Source of the DNA: Telmatactis stephensoni
Taxonomy: Eukaryota > Cnidaria > Anthozoa > Actiniaria > Isophelliidae
Direction: 5' to 3'
DNA length: 64,000 bases
Assembly (NCBI GenBank): GCA_029948255.1
Contig: JALIZF010001696.1
Coordinates: 409,001 to 473,000, forward strand
The position numbers were made by a program, and so were the translations under genes. The notes below the pieces were generated by a model. The model was not told the DNA's origin. It saw only the letters and a program-made list of their open reading frames with translations, and did no database searches. Of this stretch, positions 11,278 to 25,900 are shown piece after piece (positions within the stretch are counted from its first letter, which is position 1; every line of letters begins with the position of its first letter).

Positions 11278-14200
11278 TCAGTTAGTAATTAAGGTAAATC
11301 TCATAAACCGGGTTCATAAACTTACTTTCATAGAATCTTTTAACATATCAGTCGATGGCTTGTTAACACTGTTACGAACATCCGACTGAAGATTTTTTAA
11401 AACAGTCTTAACGCCTTTGAGCTGTAACAAAATAATGCAGATTTATAATATTTTAAACAAGTTCGCTGTTCTAATTTTTTGTCAAATATTTCTAAGAATA
11501 TAATATAAGAATATTTTTGCAGACCTTGCGTGAAATTTTAAATTAAAAACAAAAATATAATATTTGAAAAGGGCATGCCAAGTGATGAGGGGCAAGCAAA
11601 AGCAACTCCGGCAGCCCACAACTTTGGCGCTATTCAACGAAACTGCTTCAAAATTTCAACTTTTGCTAATGTTTGTGTGCTCGTTTTAAATATTATATTT
11701 TGTTTTTGTTGGATTAAAAAGAAAAATGAACAAAAAGTCTCGAAAGGGATGGGAAACTGAGCTCATTTACTATCGCCATATTTGGAAACTAGGCCCACTC
11801 CTTTTGGGTCGTAGAAACCAAGATGGCGGACTAGATGGATGGTTGGATGTCTGACATGGCGTAAGATATCTGACTGTAAAGGGAAATGATCCGTATTTAT
11901 CTGTATGGACAGTGAGCTAATATAGAGTGTAAGTATATCAACGTTCACATTGATGTTTCGATTGAGTCTTGTAAGTATAGAATGGCTTGAATCTAAGAAT
12001 TCAAGCGGGAAATTCAAAATTCTGAATGGGCGACGCTTCACTGCAGAACTAAATTACATTTATTCATTAAAAAATGGCAAATTACTAGGAAGCAGCTTGC
12101 TATTCGGACGTTTCCTGAATTCCACCCAAATCTTGACTTCAATCTATTGTGTTGTAGGTTTATCAATCATGCAAATTTAGGAAAGGGTCTATGGATGTAA
12201 AAGATGTAATTCTGTTGTTGTTGTTTACACCCCCACTCTTCCCATGCTTCCTTTTTAAGACAACAACATTACAATAACAAATAATTACAATCAAATTATA
12301 TTATGTACCTTATCACTCTGAGTAAAGTCTTTACAATTTAGATAGTTAGGGAACCTTGAATCACCTTCTTTTGTGCAGTCTTTTCCAGGAAGATCTGTCA
12401 GATAATTGGTAATGATAAGCATGTAGGAATGCCAGTATTATTTTTACCATTATCATACTACTGGCAATTTGATTTCTTTAAAATTACTACTGAAGTAAGC
12501 GGACCTCCCATAATAGTAGTCTTTGCATTGATTCACAATTTATTCTAAAGCTATTCTTCCCCCCTGACCTCCCCATAGTGATAGTTAAAACCTTTTGTGA
12601 CCTCCCTTGTAAACCCTTGAAATTTTTTCCTCTGACTCCCATCTCTTCCCAAGAAGGTGGCCATATAATTAATGGGGTTCCAACGTATCAAGATGCAATG
12701 TCATATATTAGCAATGAGGACTTACCAATCCCTCTGACCTCCCTCCTTAGGTAGTCTTCTGGTATTATTGTGTAGATTGTACCACTCTTGGGTAATATTA
12801 CGCCTGTTTGCAGTTCAGCAGATAATGAACCTTGTTTAAGAAGAACCTCCATGTAATAAAGTTTGCCTTCTTGAAGAAACTGCTTTTTGGAATCATATTT
12901 CTTATATCTACAAAGAGGCATCAAAGTTCAAAGTAAGTCAGAATATCACTTGATCAAACTGTCCCAGATACTGTTAGTTTTTTAGATGACTGAAATCTAA
13001 GGATGATCACCGTTTTAATTATCTGTGGTACTATTACACTAAAGAGGTTCTCACCTTAGAGAATATTTATGTGGGTGTGGAGATGGGTGTGGATGAGTTG
13101 GGGGATGGGGTGTTGGTACTTATACAGGGAAGCTTGGTAGCCCAAATGTAAAACCTTACCCTTCTATATACCATTTTTGGAGACATGGATGTAACTAGTC
13201 CAGACGCTGGCCCCTCCTTTGCTGCTCCTCTTTTTTATTTGGGCTTCCTGTGTCGCAACACAGGAAGCCCAAATAAAAAAGAGGAGTGGCAAAGGAGGGC
13301 CCAGCATCTGGACTTAAGGATGTAACATACCCCATTTTAGCATAAAAGATTTCCCTTTTCCAGTTGGAAAAACTAACCCCTTTCTTCTACCTGCAACATG
13401 AAAAAGGTACCCCTTTTGGGTGGAGTCTCTCCTCCTGGGCAATTCATATGCAAAATCTTACAGGGTTGTGGTTCACACCAGCACACAAGTATGAGTACAC
13501 AACTGAGCAGACTCAACATTGCATTTTTGTGGAATGAAATGTGCCACAAAAATGCAATGCTGAGTCTGCTCAATTGGAGCAGTACATCACTGAGTCTGCA
13601 TATTTAGCCTGAATTTGCTTATGTTTCTGTAACAAGTGTATTATAAAAGTTTAAAAACAGTTAAGAAACAGTTAGATGCCTTACTTAGTTGTGTAATCGA
13701 TTATCATTTTCTTGTCCTGGGGATTTACGCCAGTGCTCAAGAACACTTGACATTCATCATCACATTTTACAAAGAATGTGAAGTTCCCTGGCAGTGGTGC
13801 TAAGAAGTAGGACCTCATTCTGATACCAAAATTTGCTGTCCACATTTGCTTGAAGGAAAATGAGTCACTAGAAAAGTTCTTTGTGGGATTGTTTGGGTAG
13901 TTCTTGTATCTTGTCAGGAGATGGACTTGATAGCCACTTATGTTGTTCCATAGTTCTGCAAAGACTGCACCATTATCTAGGGAGAAGAACATTGCTGATA
14001 ATGTCTGCTATTAAAAACTTTGTCTTATCCGAGGATTGTGTCATATGTAATGCTTGGTGTGACATCTGAGTATTGTGCGACATGCAACATTTGCTGGGAC
14101 AACCGTATCATGGTATTATACTGAACACTTGCCATGATAGCCAAGTTTTGTGTGACAATAATACTAGACAATAACACTTATTTACCTTAAATTTATTATT

Positions 14201-16954
14201 GAAAAAGTTCATCCTAAGATATGCTTGGAGTGTGGGAAAATAAATATGTCCTACACTCAAAGCATATCAGTAGATAAACACTGCACATTGGTATTACTCC
14301 ATTTTTGAATTTCGTTTTTATTTGATCAAATCAATGACAAGCCACGTTTTCTATGATTTATAATACACTATACAAAATTACTCGATTCTGATTGGACGAG
14401 AGGAGTACAATTATATCGTTAATTGTACTCTGTAGAGTACCTATTAAGTCGCTATGGCAACGATAGTGTATTATAAATAAAAAATCGCACGATCTTCTCG
14501 TACAATTCAGAATTAATAGTTACTCGTAATGTTTTGAAAACTCTCAAATAGGACTCGCCTAAAGGCTCGTCCTATTTTGAGAACTTTCAAAACATTACTC
14601 GTACCTATTAATTCTGAATTGTACTCAAGATCGTGCGATTTCCTATACAAATTGGCTGTCAGTTTTTCTAGTCAGTTTTGACTAAGGAAATATAAATCAA
14701 AAATAAAGGAGAACTGTATTTAACTTAAAGGATATCACATTTGTTGCAGTTACTAAAAAAAATTACATTTTACTTTGCAAACCACCTTTTATTTTAAGAA
14801 TCCTCAGTTATACTACTGAACCTTAATACGCCATCTACCTAACACAAAAGCTGCAAAATCTAGCCTAGTGTACCATAAGATAAAATTAATTGAAAAAAAA
14901 ATTGGTTACTTTAACATAATAGTACATTGAAAGTTCCTTCTATCTACGCAGTCGGAAACGAAAATACGTACGAAACTCGCGAGTAAACTATTTTGGGCTG
15001 CGTCTGTGTATTAAGATGCAATAGGCAATGTATGGACATCTGTAACACCGTATGAAAAGGATCCTTACGTTTCTGACGTTTCGAGCCTGAATCAGTTCGC
15101 ATTCATTATTCTCTTTTAATTACCGACAAGTGCAAAGGCTCGAGGCGTCATTAATGTAAGTACTTTCTTTTTATTCGGTTTTACAGCCATTCATTCTTTA
15201 TCGGAAATTAGAGAGTGCGAGAATAATTTAGAAACTTTCATTGTCAGATGCACGACAATTTTGTGACCATCTACTTATCATATTTGTGAATTCTCAAGGA
15301 TTTAATTTAATATCCATTTTGTTTTCCACATCTATTTCCTTTCGGAGGGGTTTGCGGTGATGCGATTTTGCGTTATATTTGATGCGGTTTTGCGGTTATT
15401 TGTTATTTTAAACTGCGGTTTTGCGGTTTTTGACTTACGCGGTTTGCGGTTTTGGGAATTTTGATGATTTTTGTTGCGGTTTTTTCTCAATTTTCTTTGC
15501 GGTTTTGTGGTTTCCATACCCCTTACGACCACCTCCTTTTCTTAGCCTGTTTCGCATTTCATTTTCGATTTCATATTTTAACTGAAATTGCAGTTTCTCA
15601 AAACTCTATTGGGAACCTATAAAAGACTGCGTTCGATCGAGCTGAGAAAAAGTTATTAAGCAATAGCAGTTCCGTTGATAATGAGCGATTAATCAAAATT
15701 GTGAAACTCTTACTTTTGGAACGTTTGATCAAGGTTGTACCGGAGACGTATTGCGTCTTCAACGTTTGATCACTGTTTTATCTTATTTGAAAGATAAGTC
15801 AACTATCATAATTATCACCGAGTCATGCACTTCCGCTGCCCATAAAGTTTTAATTTCATTAGAACAATTCCTGGCAAATAAAGGCATTGCGTAACTGCTA
15901 ACTTATATTAAAAACAAATATCCCCAAAGAAATTCATGTACTTAAACTTTATGAAGATTTGTTCCTACATGTGTATATATTAGTCAAAAAATGAGGTAAG
16001 TGAAATTGTACGTGTTCTGAATTGTTAACGTCTTTCTCAAGCGTTGACGGCTTCTGACAAGTGGCTGTGTTCTTGAGCAAGACACTTTTTAGGCATTATT
16101 CATCTCTCTCACCGGTCTAAATTAATCCCGAAAGTCTGCCGGAATTGGAGTAGTATCGACCCCTACCAAGTTAGGCCGTCTTCGAATACAGTCACTTTAT
16201 ATCGCGAGTTGCCTTCGAATTTGGTCGAAAACTTTAGTTTAAGAAACAATAGACCACTTTTCTAACAATGGAGAAGTAGTAATTAGTATTTTATTTCCCC
16301 CTTAGACTCGACTTGGCCCCAATGTTCTTGATCGCTCATCCAATTTATCGAAAACGGACTATTGAAATTGCGCAATAAGATGTAGGATATTATTCACTTC
16401 ATGAGTCTTCTCATTAAAATAATAATAATAAAACGAACTTTGAACATATTTACTATAAATCCTAGCTGGTCGCCATTTTGATCAAGCATATAATAGATTT
16501 AGCATTGTGCTCACATTCGGCTATGCAACTCTAGATTTACCGTGGAAATACTATTGTAGACTTTGTATTGATAGTGAACTTTACATATTTAGATTGAGTC
16601 ACTTCGTCTTTACACTTTTTATATTGGAAGTTAGCACCTCAAACGAAAACTGATTTATCAGGAGTCCGTTTCACAAAGCTTTGATGACTTTGTACTAAGA
16701 TTTAGTCGGCGTATGTAACAAATATTTTTACTGCTCAACAAAGTAATGTGTACATATAGTGTACATATAAAAGTAAATAAGCTAGGCTGCGTCCTCCCTA
16801 AACCGGAAAAGGCCCGAAAACGCAAAAGAAAAAAACGCTTTTTTGTTACAGTTACAGCCTTACGTCTACACTAAACCGTTTTTCTTTTAGCTTGTTGTTA
16901 TATTACGAAAACGTCATTTAAATACGTATAGAAAAAAAACAAAAAATAAAACAA

Positions 16955-16985
<31 letters not shown>

Positions 16986-19900
16986 CAAAACAAAACAAAA
17001 CAAAAACAAAACAAATAAATAAACAACAACAACAACAAAAACAGCCGAGAAGAAAAGATGTGCTTACAAATTTATCCGGAATTATTGCAACTTAAAGTGT
17101 ACTTGTTTGCAACTTTTAAGTTTTAACTTTAACTTTAACTTTAACTTTTAACTTTTAACTTTAAAAAGTATACGTATTGCAACGTAAAGTGTACTTGCTG
17201 TAGAAATGACCAGTAAAAAAATTAAGGTATAGTCATATTTTTGGATTTGACTTAAGAACTTAGGAGAATTTGAACAAGTTACAAACGGTCTGTCACATAG
17301 TAACCAGGTGAGTGCTTACAAAGGCTGATAAGCTGTTTGATTTATTGATTTATTTGCAGTTGTTGCTGTTGTTGTTGCGATCTCGTTGATGTTGTGCATG
17401 GTAATGATATTGATGATGATGATTGTGGTGGTGAATACGTAATCTCGATGTTGATATATTCATCACTAGTTGCACGACTCACTAATGTTGTAGATCGTCT
17501 CTATTATGACCATGTTCGATATACCAAATTGCAAATATTACATTGAAATACAACAAAAGTTCGGTATCTCAATCAATTTGGAACTGCTGATTTGCTTTAG
17601 AATGGCCTAGGCATTCACCACACCAGAGCCAGCTGAACAATAAGACTCACTAAAATTTTAATTGAGAACGTTACAAGGAAGGTATTGCGTCTGAACAAGG
17701 CCTACGTAATATATTATGCGTCGACCTTGGGACCTTGGGCACCGTTGTATATACCTATTTCATAAACCGTTGTCGGGCAAAACGCGAAAAAGTATGGGTA
17801 GAATAACAACGATATCAAGAAAACGACATGAATATCAACAGAACAATCTACATCAAGCTGGCCACGATCTCCTAAACCAAAGAACTTCAAAGAACATGTT
17901 GATGTTCAAAATCAAGGCTAAAAGCCGTAATAATGAGTAACTTTTGAGATACCCATACTCCTTTTCGTTCAAGTCGTTTGAGCTTTTAGCTTCTTGCCTG
18001 ACAACCTTCTTGAAATGTCCAATTATTTTTTCTTCGGGAAGCGAAAATTTTGACAAGACTGATTCGATAAACAATCTATTAAAAAGAACTTAAGCAATGT
18101 TTTGTTGTCAGCATATATGTTCTCAAGCAAAGATGATAACAAGAAGAAAACCTGCAGCAATGGACTGAAAAATTAATTTGGAATATGCCAGTATTTGTGA
18201 TTGCAGGTTTCCTATGTCATGAAGATGATGTTTTGGAACCGAAAATTGTCCACGAAGTGAAGGACGATGTTCGATGCTTTCTTCTAATGTGTTGATAGTT
18301 TCCGGACCGTCTTAAAATAAGAGTTCACTTGCAAATTTGAGAAAAAACGTGATAGCTAAGCTATGTGCAAAGCACTTCCTTCAGATAAAGGATACTTTTA
18401 TTGTACTGTTGAAGTTTAAAAAAGAACGAAGATAATTGGTTATTTGAAACTAGTCATTACTCCTCGAAGCTAATTTTCATGATATTTAATATATATATTG
18501 TAATTCAATGAGGATTTATAAAATTACCTTCCGCTTATTGTAATTCTTCTATTGATTTAGATTTGTTCATAATTGTTGCGTGTTTTCCAAAGAGTTTAAT
18601 TTTTGTTCCAATTCCGCTTTTCTGATATATTTAGTTATATTTAGGTTTTCCATTTGGATTATATATTTCTGCTGTTGAGTTTCTCTGGATATTTTTAATC
18701 TCTTTTCTTTTCTTTATTTCTCTTTTCTTTTATTCACTAATTAATTTACTCATGTACAAAAACGGAGTCGCCAGAAATTTAATTGATCTACTATAAGCTG
18801 AATTCATTCGTAAATCTCTTTTTTTTTTTCTAGTTGGCCTTTAAAATTCATCATTTTTCAGTTTATATTAATTCTTTTACGGCTTCAAAAAAGAGTTCAC
18901 GTAAACGATCGACACGAATAAATCTTGTCCCCCATTTGTGATCAAAAAGGAATTTTTTTGGCTATGGAGTATACTTAAAGTATACTCAATTCGGTCCTGT
19001 TTTAACATGTTTTCAAGTCCTTTGCTAAATTGCTATCTATTTTCTAATGAATTTTTAAGATAATGTTTTCATCAGAGCTTCAAATCATACCTTTGCATTC
19101 TCCACATCTTGAAAAAAATATCTGTAAAAATGTATCGAGAAAAAAAGACGTTTCAAAATTTAAATCACTGGACACTCCACGTAAAACAGGTAACTGGATA
19201 AAAAAAATTATCAGTGCAAACCCAACTTGATTTTGAGTCATACTAACCTCAATACAAAGAAGAAGCGCGACAACGACTAAAAATGTTCCTGTTTCAAAAT
19301 CATCACTGTTCGATTTCATTCATTACAAAAATTCACGTCTTTTCCATAATAGAACTTCCCGTGCAATATCTGAGTAAGTGAGCGAAAAGCCAACTTTTCG
19401 CCAGCGCTCGCCATCTGCCAATCATTGTCAATAAACTCGGCTCGACCAATCAGAATCAACGTTGAAGGCTTAGACTTCTTCTATACCTCTAAGTGCCGTT
19501 AATGACCTTTGCAAGGTTTTGAATCTTAACTTGAACAATAAAAACTAATCATAAATCTTTCTTAAATCCATTCAAGGTTAATTCGATGGCAATCCGTTCC
19601 AGAGTCACCAGAAACGAAAACTATTAAAGCCATTGGTACTCTAGCTCCATTAGAAATATTACTATTTGTGCAGTTGAATCAATTTTGGGCCATGTTCAAG
19701 AAAAAGACAGTCCGGATGACAGTCTGTTGGTTTTTGAAATACGTAGCGATTAATATTCATTGCCTTTTATTTGAATTGATCCCAGTTAGATATTCGAACA
19801 CAATAAACATTCAGACTTTAGTTTTATCGATGAAAAGACAGTTCGAAAAGAAGAGTATATTCGTTATCAATTGTATCTTTGCTGTCCGAATTTCAATTGT

Positions 19901-22900
19901 TTATAAATGCTTGACGCCATTTTATTTAATTTGAAGTCTGTACGTTGAAGTCTATTTTCTGTGTGCAAAAATGTTTGATAACAGCTAGATGGCTTTCTGT
20001 GGTTCTTGACTAGTTATTTTATTGGCGCTGTCAGTTTTTTCAATCCCTTTTGATCTCTTCCATTCGTGAGTGCAATTATGTATGATAACAGCATGGTGCT
20101 CTCTGTTCTTATCTTGCACACGAAGTCCACACTATAATGGCTATATTTGATTATACATGTATGTCATATTTGCATAAAAAGGAATGATGTTTTTTTCGAT
20201 TTAAAAAATGCGTTTTGCAAGCCTTCCTTTGCAAATTTCAACTTTTAAAGAAGCGAGCTGCAGGACCATTTAGTGTAGTTTATTTGACGATAGGACAGTA
20301 CGTAGCATACAATAAAACCTAAAAGTATTTCTATTTCGATTAAAAAAAAAGCCGTCATTATTACCTTTCTTGGACAGAACTCTATTAATTTTTTTTTCTT
20401 ATATATCACAAATATTAATTTTATTTATTATCTTCATGAATGCAATTCAGCACCTGCATAGATTCATTTGACATCAGCAATATATTGCCTTGTTTATGAC
20501 TGCTTTTCAATTTCAAATCTTTACTGATTTTTGATACAGAAGATTCTAACGATTGATATTGCATTCACTTTAGTATTGGTTAAAGTGCACCTAACCCCCT
20601 GTTATTTCCAATTTTGATAAATAGTCCGTTCTTTCTAAGTACGTCTACGATAAAATGACTCAACTTGAATGAATGCCAAAGCTTTTACTCAATTTTAAAC
20701 ATCGGCAAAAAGGGCCTTTGAGCTTCCTGTGGTGGCACACCTGCATGAGAATATATGGGAACTTGGTTGACTAATTCGATCACTGAAGTGATGTCGATTT
20801 GAAAACACTTTGAATTTCACTCAAAGCTAGCTGCTGAAAACTGAAAACCTTTTCGTATTTATAGGCGAAAAAAGCCCAGCAAAAGCTGCAATTCCTAAGA
20901 GTCTGAAGTCGGAGTACTGATAAATTTCCGCCTGGGTAGACGTCACACTCTTTGTACAAAAGAGTGTGACGTCTATCCAGACTTAAGTTTTTTGAAAGTG
21001 TTCCATGGAACTCAAAACTTTTTGGAATTCATTCAAATCGCGTAATTTGTTCGTACAAGTCATTAGAAATGCTCCAACTTTGCGTCAAAATGGGAAATAA
21101 CAGTGGGTTAGTTGCATTTTAACTAAGTCGGCATTTGAAACGAAAGCATTTGATATCACATTCATAGTGAGCTAAAAATATCTTTGTGGTTAAAACCAAA
21201 CTAATGAAAAGAAAGCATGTAAATACGCGTCTGCAATACAGACACAAATATTAGACAGCTAATAAGGCAGGTTTCTTTTTATATTCTTAATTGGAAATTT
21301 CTTCTTGACAGCATCGCAACTTATTTTAGTTTTGATCACGGAGAAACGTGTTTCACTGTTTAAACTAGTTTATTTATTATTCAGTTTTATTTGAATATTA
21401 TAACTATAACTGCGTATAGATTGAAATGCTCGGAAAAATCCGAGCCCCCAGCGGGAATCGGACCCACGACCCTCCAGTCGGTCGGGTGGTTGGTTGGTTC
21501 ACTATTTTTTATCTGTTTATCTTTTTGAAAGAAGTTAGTTGGGTGAGTGCTGGACATTTGCCGACAAGACTGGAGAATCTTATAACATAACTGACAGCTT
21601 TATTTCTCAGAGTAAACTCGTTTTTATATCGATAAAAAAATCAATTTATGTCTCACGTATATGTTATGAGTTTAATCTTTTTCGTCAATCTAATTTCTGA
21701 GGGCATCGTTTTACTTTCAAAATCAACTTTCTTTCTCCAGTTTAATTAATACTTTACAACTACTACTAAAACCCCTCTGGCACACAATTTAAAAACAATA
21801 AATCCAAAAATTAACCTTAAAACTATACACTTATAATAGAGTAATTTAAACTGATGGACAAAGTGTAATTAAACACATACATTTTCTAATAAGGAATGCC
21901 AAATGGAAATCTGTAACACCGTATAAAATGAGACTACTTAGCTTACATTACTAACGTTTCCAACTTTGCACAATCGCTCGAAACGTAAGTACTTTCTTTT
22001 TATACCTTGTTACAGTTTTTCATTCATCCCTTATTGCACCTTCATTGTAACTTGACGCAGCCAAAACTACTTTACCCACTAGCTCGTTCATACACTTTCC
22101 ATACAGTTATAACTAAGAAAATCTTTACGAAAAGTAAATGGGATTTTATCATTTTCCCAGCATTATTATGGCATCAATAAACATTGCCTTCCTTTATAAA
22201 CTGACGCAGCCAAAACTACTTTACCCACTAGTCCGTTCATACACTTTCCATACAGTTATAACTAAGAAAATCTTTACGAAAAGTAAATGGGATTTTATCA
22301 TTTTCCCAGCATTATTATGGCATAAATAAACATTGTATAATATCTTACTTGTGCAGCTATATAATTAAAGCTTCCAAAATAAATAAACAGGTATTTTTTA
22401 AAAGGGTTTTGGCGTTGTCATCATAGACGAATTAGCACTTGCCAAGAAAGACTGTTCTGTATCTTATAGATACATCTAAAGTGCTTTGCAAGTGATAGAT
22501 TGTTTGAGATAGAAGGACATCAAGAAAACCAATAGTAAATTACTAAATACATGACCGCTTTTGAGATCAAGAGGTTTGATAAATCAAATCTTGCTTGAGC
22601 CTCCCTGGCTAGACCATTCAATAGACTTGTCTTTGCAAATAGGAAGTTTCAAGATAGAGGTTTTAATATAGATGCTCAACGTCCCTAAATTGACCATAAC
22701 AGAAAAAGGAATGTGTTCATTTAATTTTTTTAGATTTTTTTTAATTGATGTTTATTTTATTTCATTTTATCTCAGTTTTATATTTAGTTTTATCTATATT
22801 CATAGATATTATTTATATTCATAGATATTAGCATGTATTTGCTATCATGCATTCGAATTCAAATCAAGTTTTTGTTTATATTTATTTTCGAGATGGTGAG

Positions 22901-25900
22901 GCTAGAGATAGGGGATGGCTTTGTAGAAATAGAAAACGAGGCAGCGTGCTATGTTGAGTTATAGAAGCACGCGGGAATTGTAAGAAGACGAGAGAAGTGT
23001 TAGGAGAAGCACGAGGCCGCGTAGCCGACACTTCTCGAGTCTTCTTACAATTCCCAAGTGCTTCTATAACTCAACATAGCACTGCTGCCGAGCTTTCTAT
23101 TTCTTTTATAAAATACAATTTTTTTTATAAAATACAAATATTTTATAATATGATATATAAACCTCTCTAAATCGACCATAACAGAAAAAGGAATTCATGT
23201 GTTCGGTTCGCTTAATGACGACTTCTCTGGGTAAGAATTCTGTGTTTTACTCCAAAAAGATTCTAGAATGGGCGTGTCCATAACAACAACAACAACAACA
23301 ACAAAGACAGGTTTAGCGTATGTATGAAAGGCCTACCCCGGGCCCTAAAATCGCCGTTATTTTTGGCGATCTTGGGTCAGATATTAGGCGATCTTAGGCG
23401 ATATTGGGAAATTTTAGCCATTTCGAGTTGGCGCTCTTAGGCGCTCTTGGGCGATATTGAGCGATCTTGGGCGATATATAGAGGATATTACACGGTGGCG
23501 CGAAGATATGGAGTTTATCTTCGAGTGGAAAGAAATATTTCACGAGTGAGCGCAGCGAACGAGTGAAATATTGTTTTCAACACTAGAAGATAAACTTCAC
23601 TATCTTCAAGACACCGTGTAATTTTCTTTTTATCATATAATTACTGAGATTTTAAGAAAAAGAGCTGAACATACAACAAATAGTGCACCAAAGAACGAAA
23701 TAAAAATGTCAACTCCGCCGTTTTGGAACTGAAGTTTTACTGAAATATCACAAGGCTTATACCTTAATTACATGCTACAAATTAAATGAGCTAAATTATT
23801 ATTATTATTATTTTTGGTTTCTCTTTGTTCTGCCATGTTGACACTACTGAGTACATAATAGCTTGAATGGCGGGAAAATCAACCTGATATCATCACGTGA
23901 TGATATCGAAATCCTGCGCTCTGATTGGTTGTTTTTGATATCATCACATGTGAATGATATCAATGGCCGATACCCTCTATATTTGCGCGCTCTATTGTGT
24001 TGATATCGAAGTAAGTATATGATAATAGGCGATCTTAGGCGATTTTAGGGCCCGGAATGAGGGTATGTTAAGAGTGTGATTTTGAGTAGGTTTAATGAAT
24101 ATGCGGTTAGCTGAGGCTAATTGTTCTCGGTAGTTCAAATGTGTCTACTGGACTACCTTGTATACTATGTATATAGCCAACTGGTTTGCCTCCTTCAAGT
24201 TCGATTCTTAATCCATTTATGTTTATCTTTACTCAATTATTAAGTTCTTGGTACTCATTTCATGATGGTGGTCCAGTGTGAGAATAGCTTCGCTAAAATT
24301 GTTACCAGGTTACCGTCTAAAAACATGGAATTTTTAAATAAGACGCAAACCTCTCCATATAATTAAATGACACTTATAAATGACACTTTTAGTATTCTGA
24401 GTTGTTCTTATTTTGTTGGCGTCTTAGAGCAAAAAGCGTCTTTTATTCGGAGAGTTCGCGTTTTATCAGAGGAGTGAACGCTATCCCACGATGCATTGCA
24501 TCTATAATATCATTGTGGTTCAAAACCTCGAAGCGTCAAAAACACTGTTATTCTCTATACTGCGTTCCGAAAATAACTTATTTATGTTATAAACTCACTC
24601 TACTAAGAAACAACAGACAAAGCAAAATAATCTTTATTTTGTTGGCAGGAAGGAGCAAACACAGACTAGGTTGTAATTTGATGAACGCGAGTAACATAAA
24701 TACATTTGTTTAGTTGAGTCCTTGCTTTGAAACCTTTGACTATGTCGTTGATGACATTCAGATTCAGGTAGGGAGGGGACCCATGGTCAATGAAATTGTT
24801 AATCTGAGGTGGTAAACGGGTTCTGGAAATATCCAACAATCACCCAACAGTTAACCTACACGACAAATGTATTTGTGCATATCCATGTCCTCCCCCAACC
24901 CTTTGTATTAATTCATTCTTACCTGACTCAGGTATTCTTAAATCCACTTCACAGATGTACCCCCTGGGACTGACCCATGGATCTCGACATGGCAAGTCAT
25001 TAAACCCCCCAATACTTTTGTAGTCTTTTGCTATGTTAGCACACTTGCCATCACCGGAAGGCTGGAAACGCTGCCATGGATCGTAATTGATCAACTGTAC
25101 TCCAGTTACCCAATACCACGATGATTTATCTTTGGTTTTGTGGCCGTGTCTTTTTAGACCTATTGGAAGCGATATGGTATGTTATCATAATTGGCCATCA
25201 TTGATATTATGTGACCCGTATTTGGACCCGCGCGCACTCTTAAGAAAAACTTTGGAAATAGTCCGGCACGTGACGGGGCACATACGGGTATTCGAAGGTG
25301 GTCCCGAAAAACCCGTATCTGCATCCGAACCAGATCTAGAGCGCGTGTCTAAAAATATAAATAAAATGGTTTAAAATAGTCACATGATAAAATGCTTTAT
25401 GCCTGAGTTAGGTCGGGCCGGACTGGAAAACATTTGGCTCTCGTTTATTTTGTACGGACCTCGTACAATCACGACCTCGAACCAAATATTTAATTTCCCG
25501 TCCGGCCCTCCCACTTAGTCAATAAGTACATAGTATTTCTAGAGCATATTTGGTATGACTTAGCAAACGGAACGATGTTGAAGGCATGCAGGAATTTCGA
25601 ATGTTTTTGTAGAAAACACGCCACTGACACGGTCTAGCAGGACGCGCTTCGTCTTCCACTCATACGCATGCGCAAAATGCTCTTAAGGTAGCTGGATAGT
25701 CAGTATAATACTTATTTTATAAAATTTGTGTCAAGTAGAGGAAGATAAAGTAGGGAGGGGGAGGGGAGAGGGAAAGAGAGGCCACGACGGGTTGGGATGC
25801 GAAGTCTAGTTCCTCACCACCACCAGTCGAGTTGTCAGATGGGGGGGGGGGGGGGGGGGGGGGGTATGGGGGAGGGGGAGGGGAAAGACGTCCTTATTAA

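Larger units (their letters stand above)
13977..24922 (-). other. Intron 4 of the receptor gene (10.9 kb)
   Basis: Separates the lectin exons from the PA14 exon. It holds the two candidate alternative 5' exons (19091-19319), several inverted-repeat elements (14481-14641, 15014-15195, 20579-21123, 21891-22034, 22923-23106, 23333-24065), a TGCGGTTTT-rich tract and a 149-bp tandem duplication. The rest shows nothing I can name. Confidence 0.6.
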
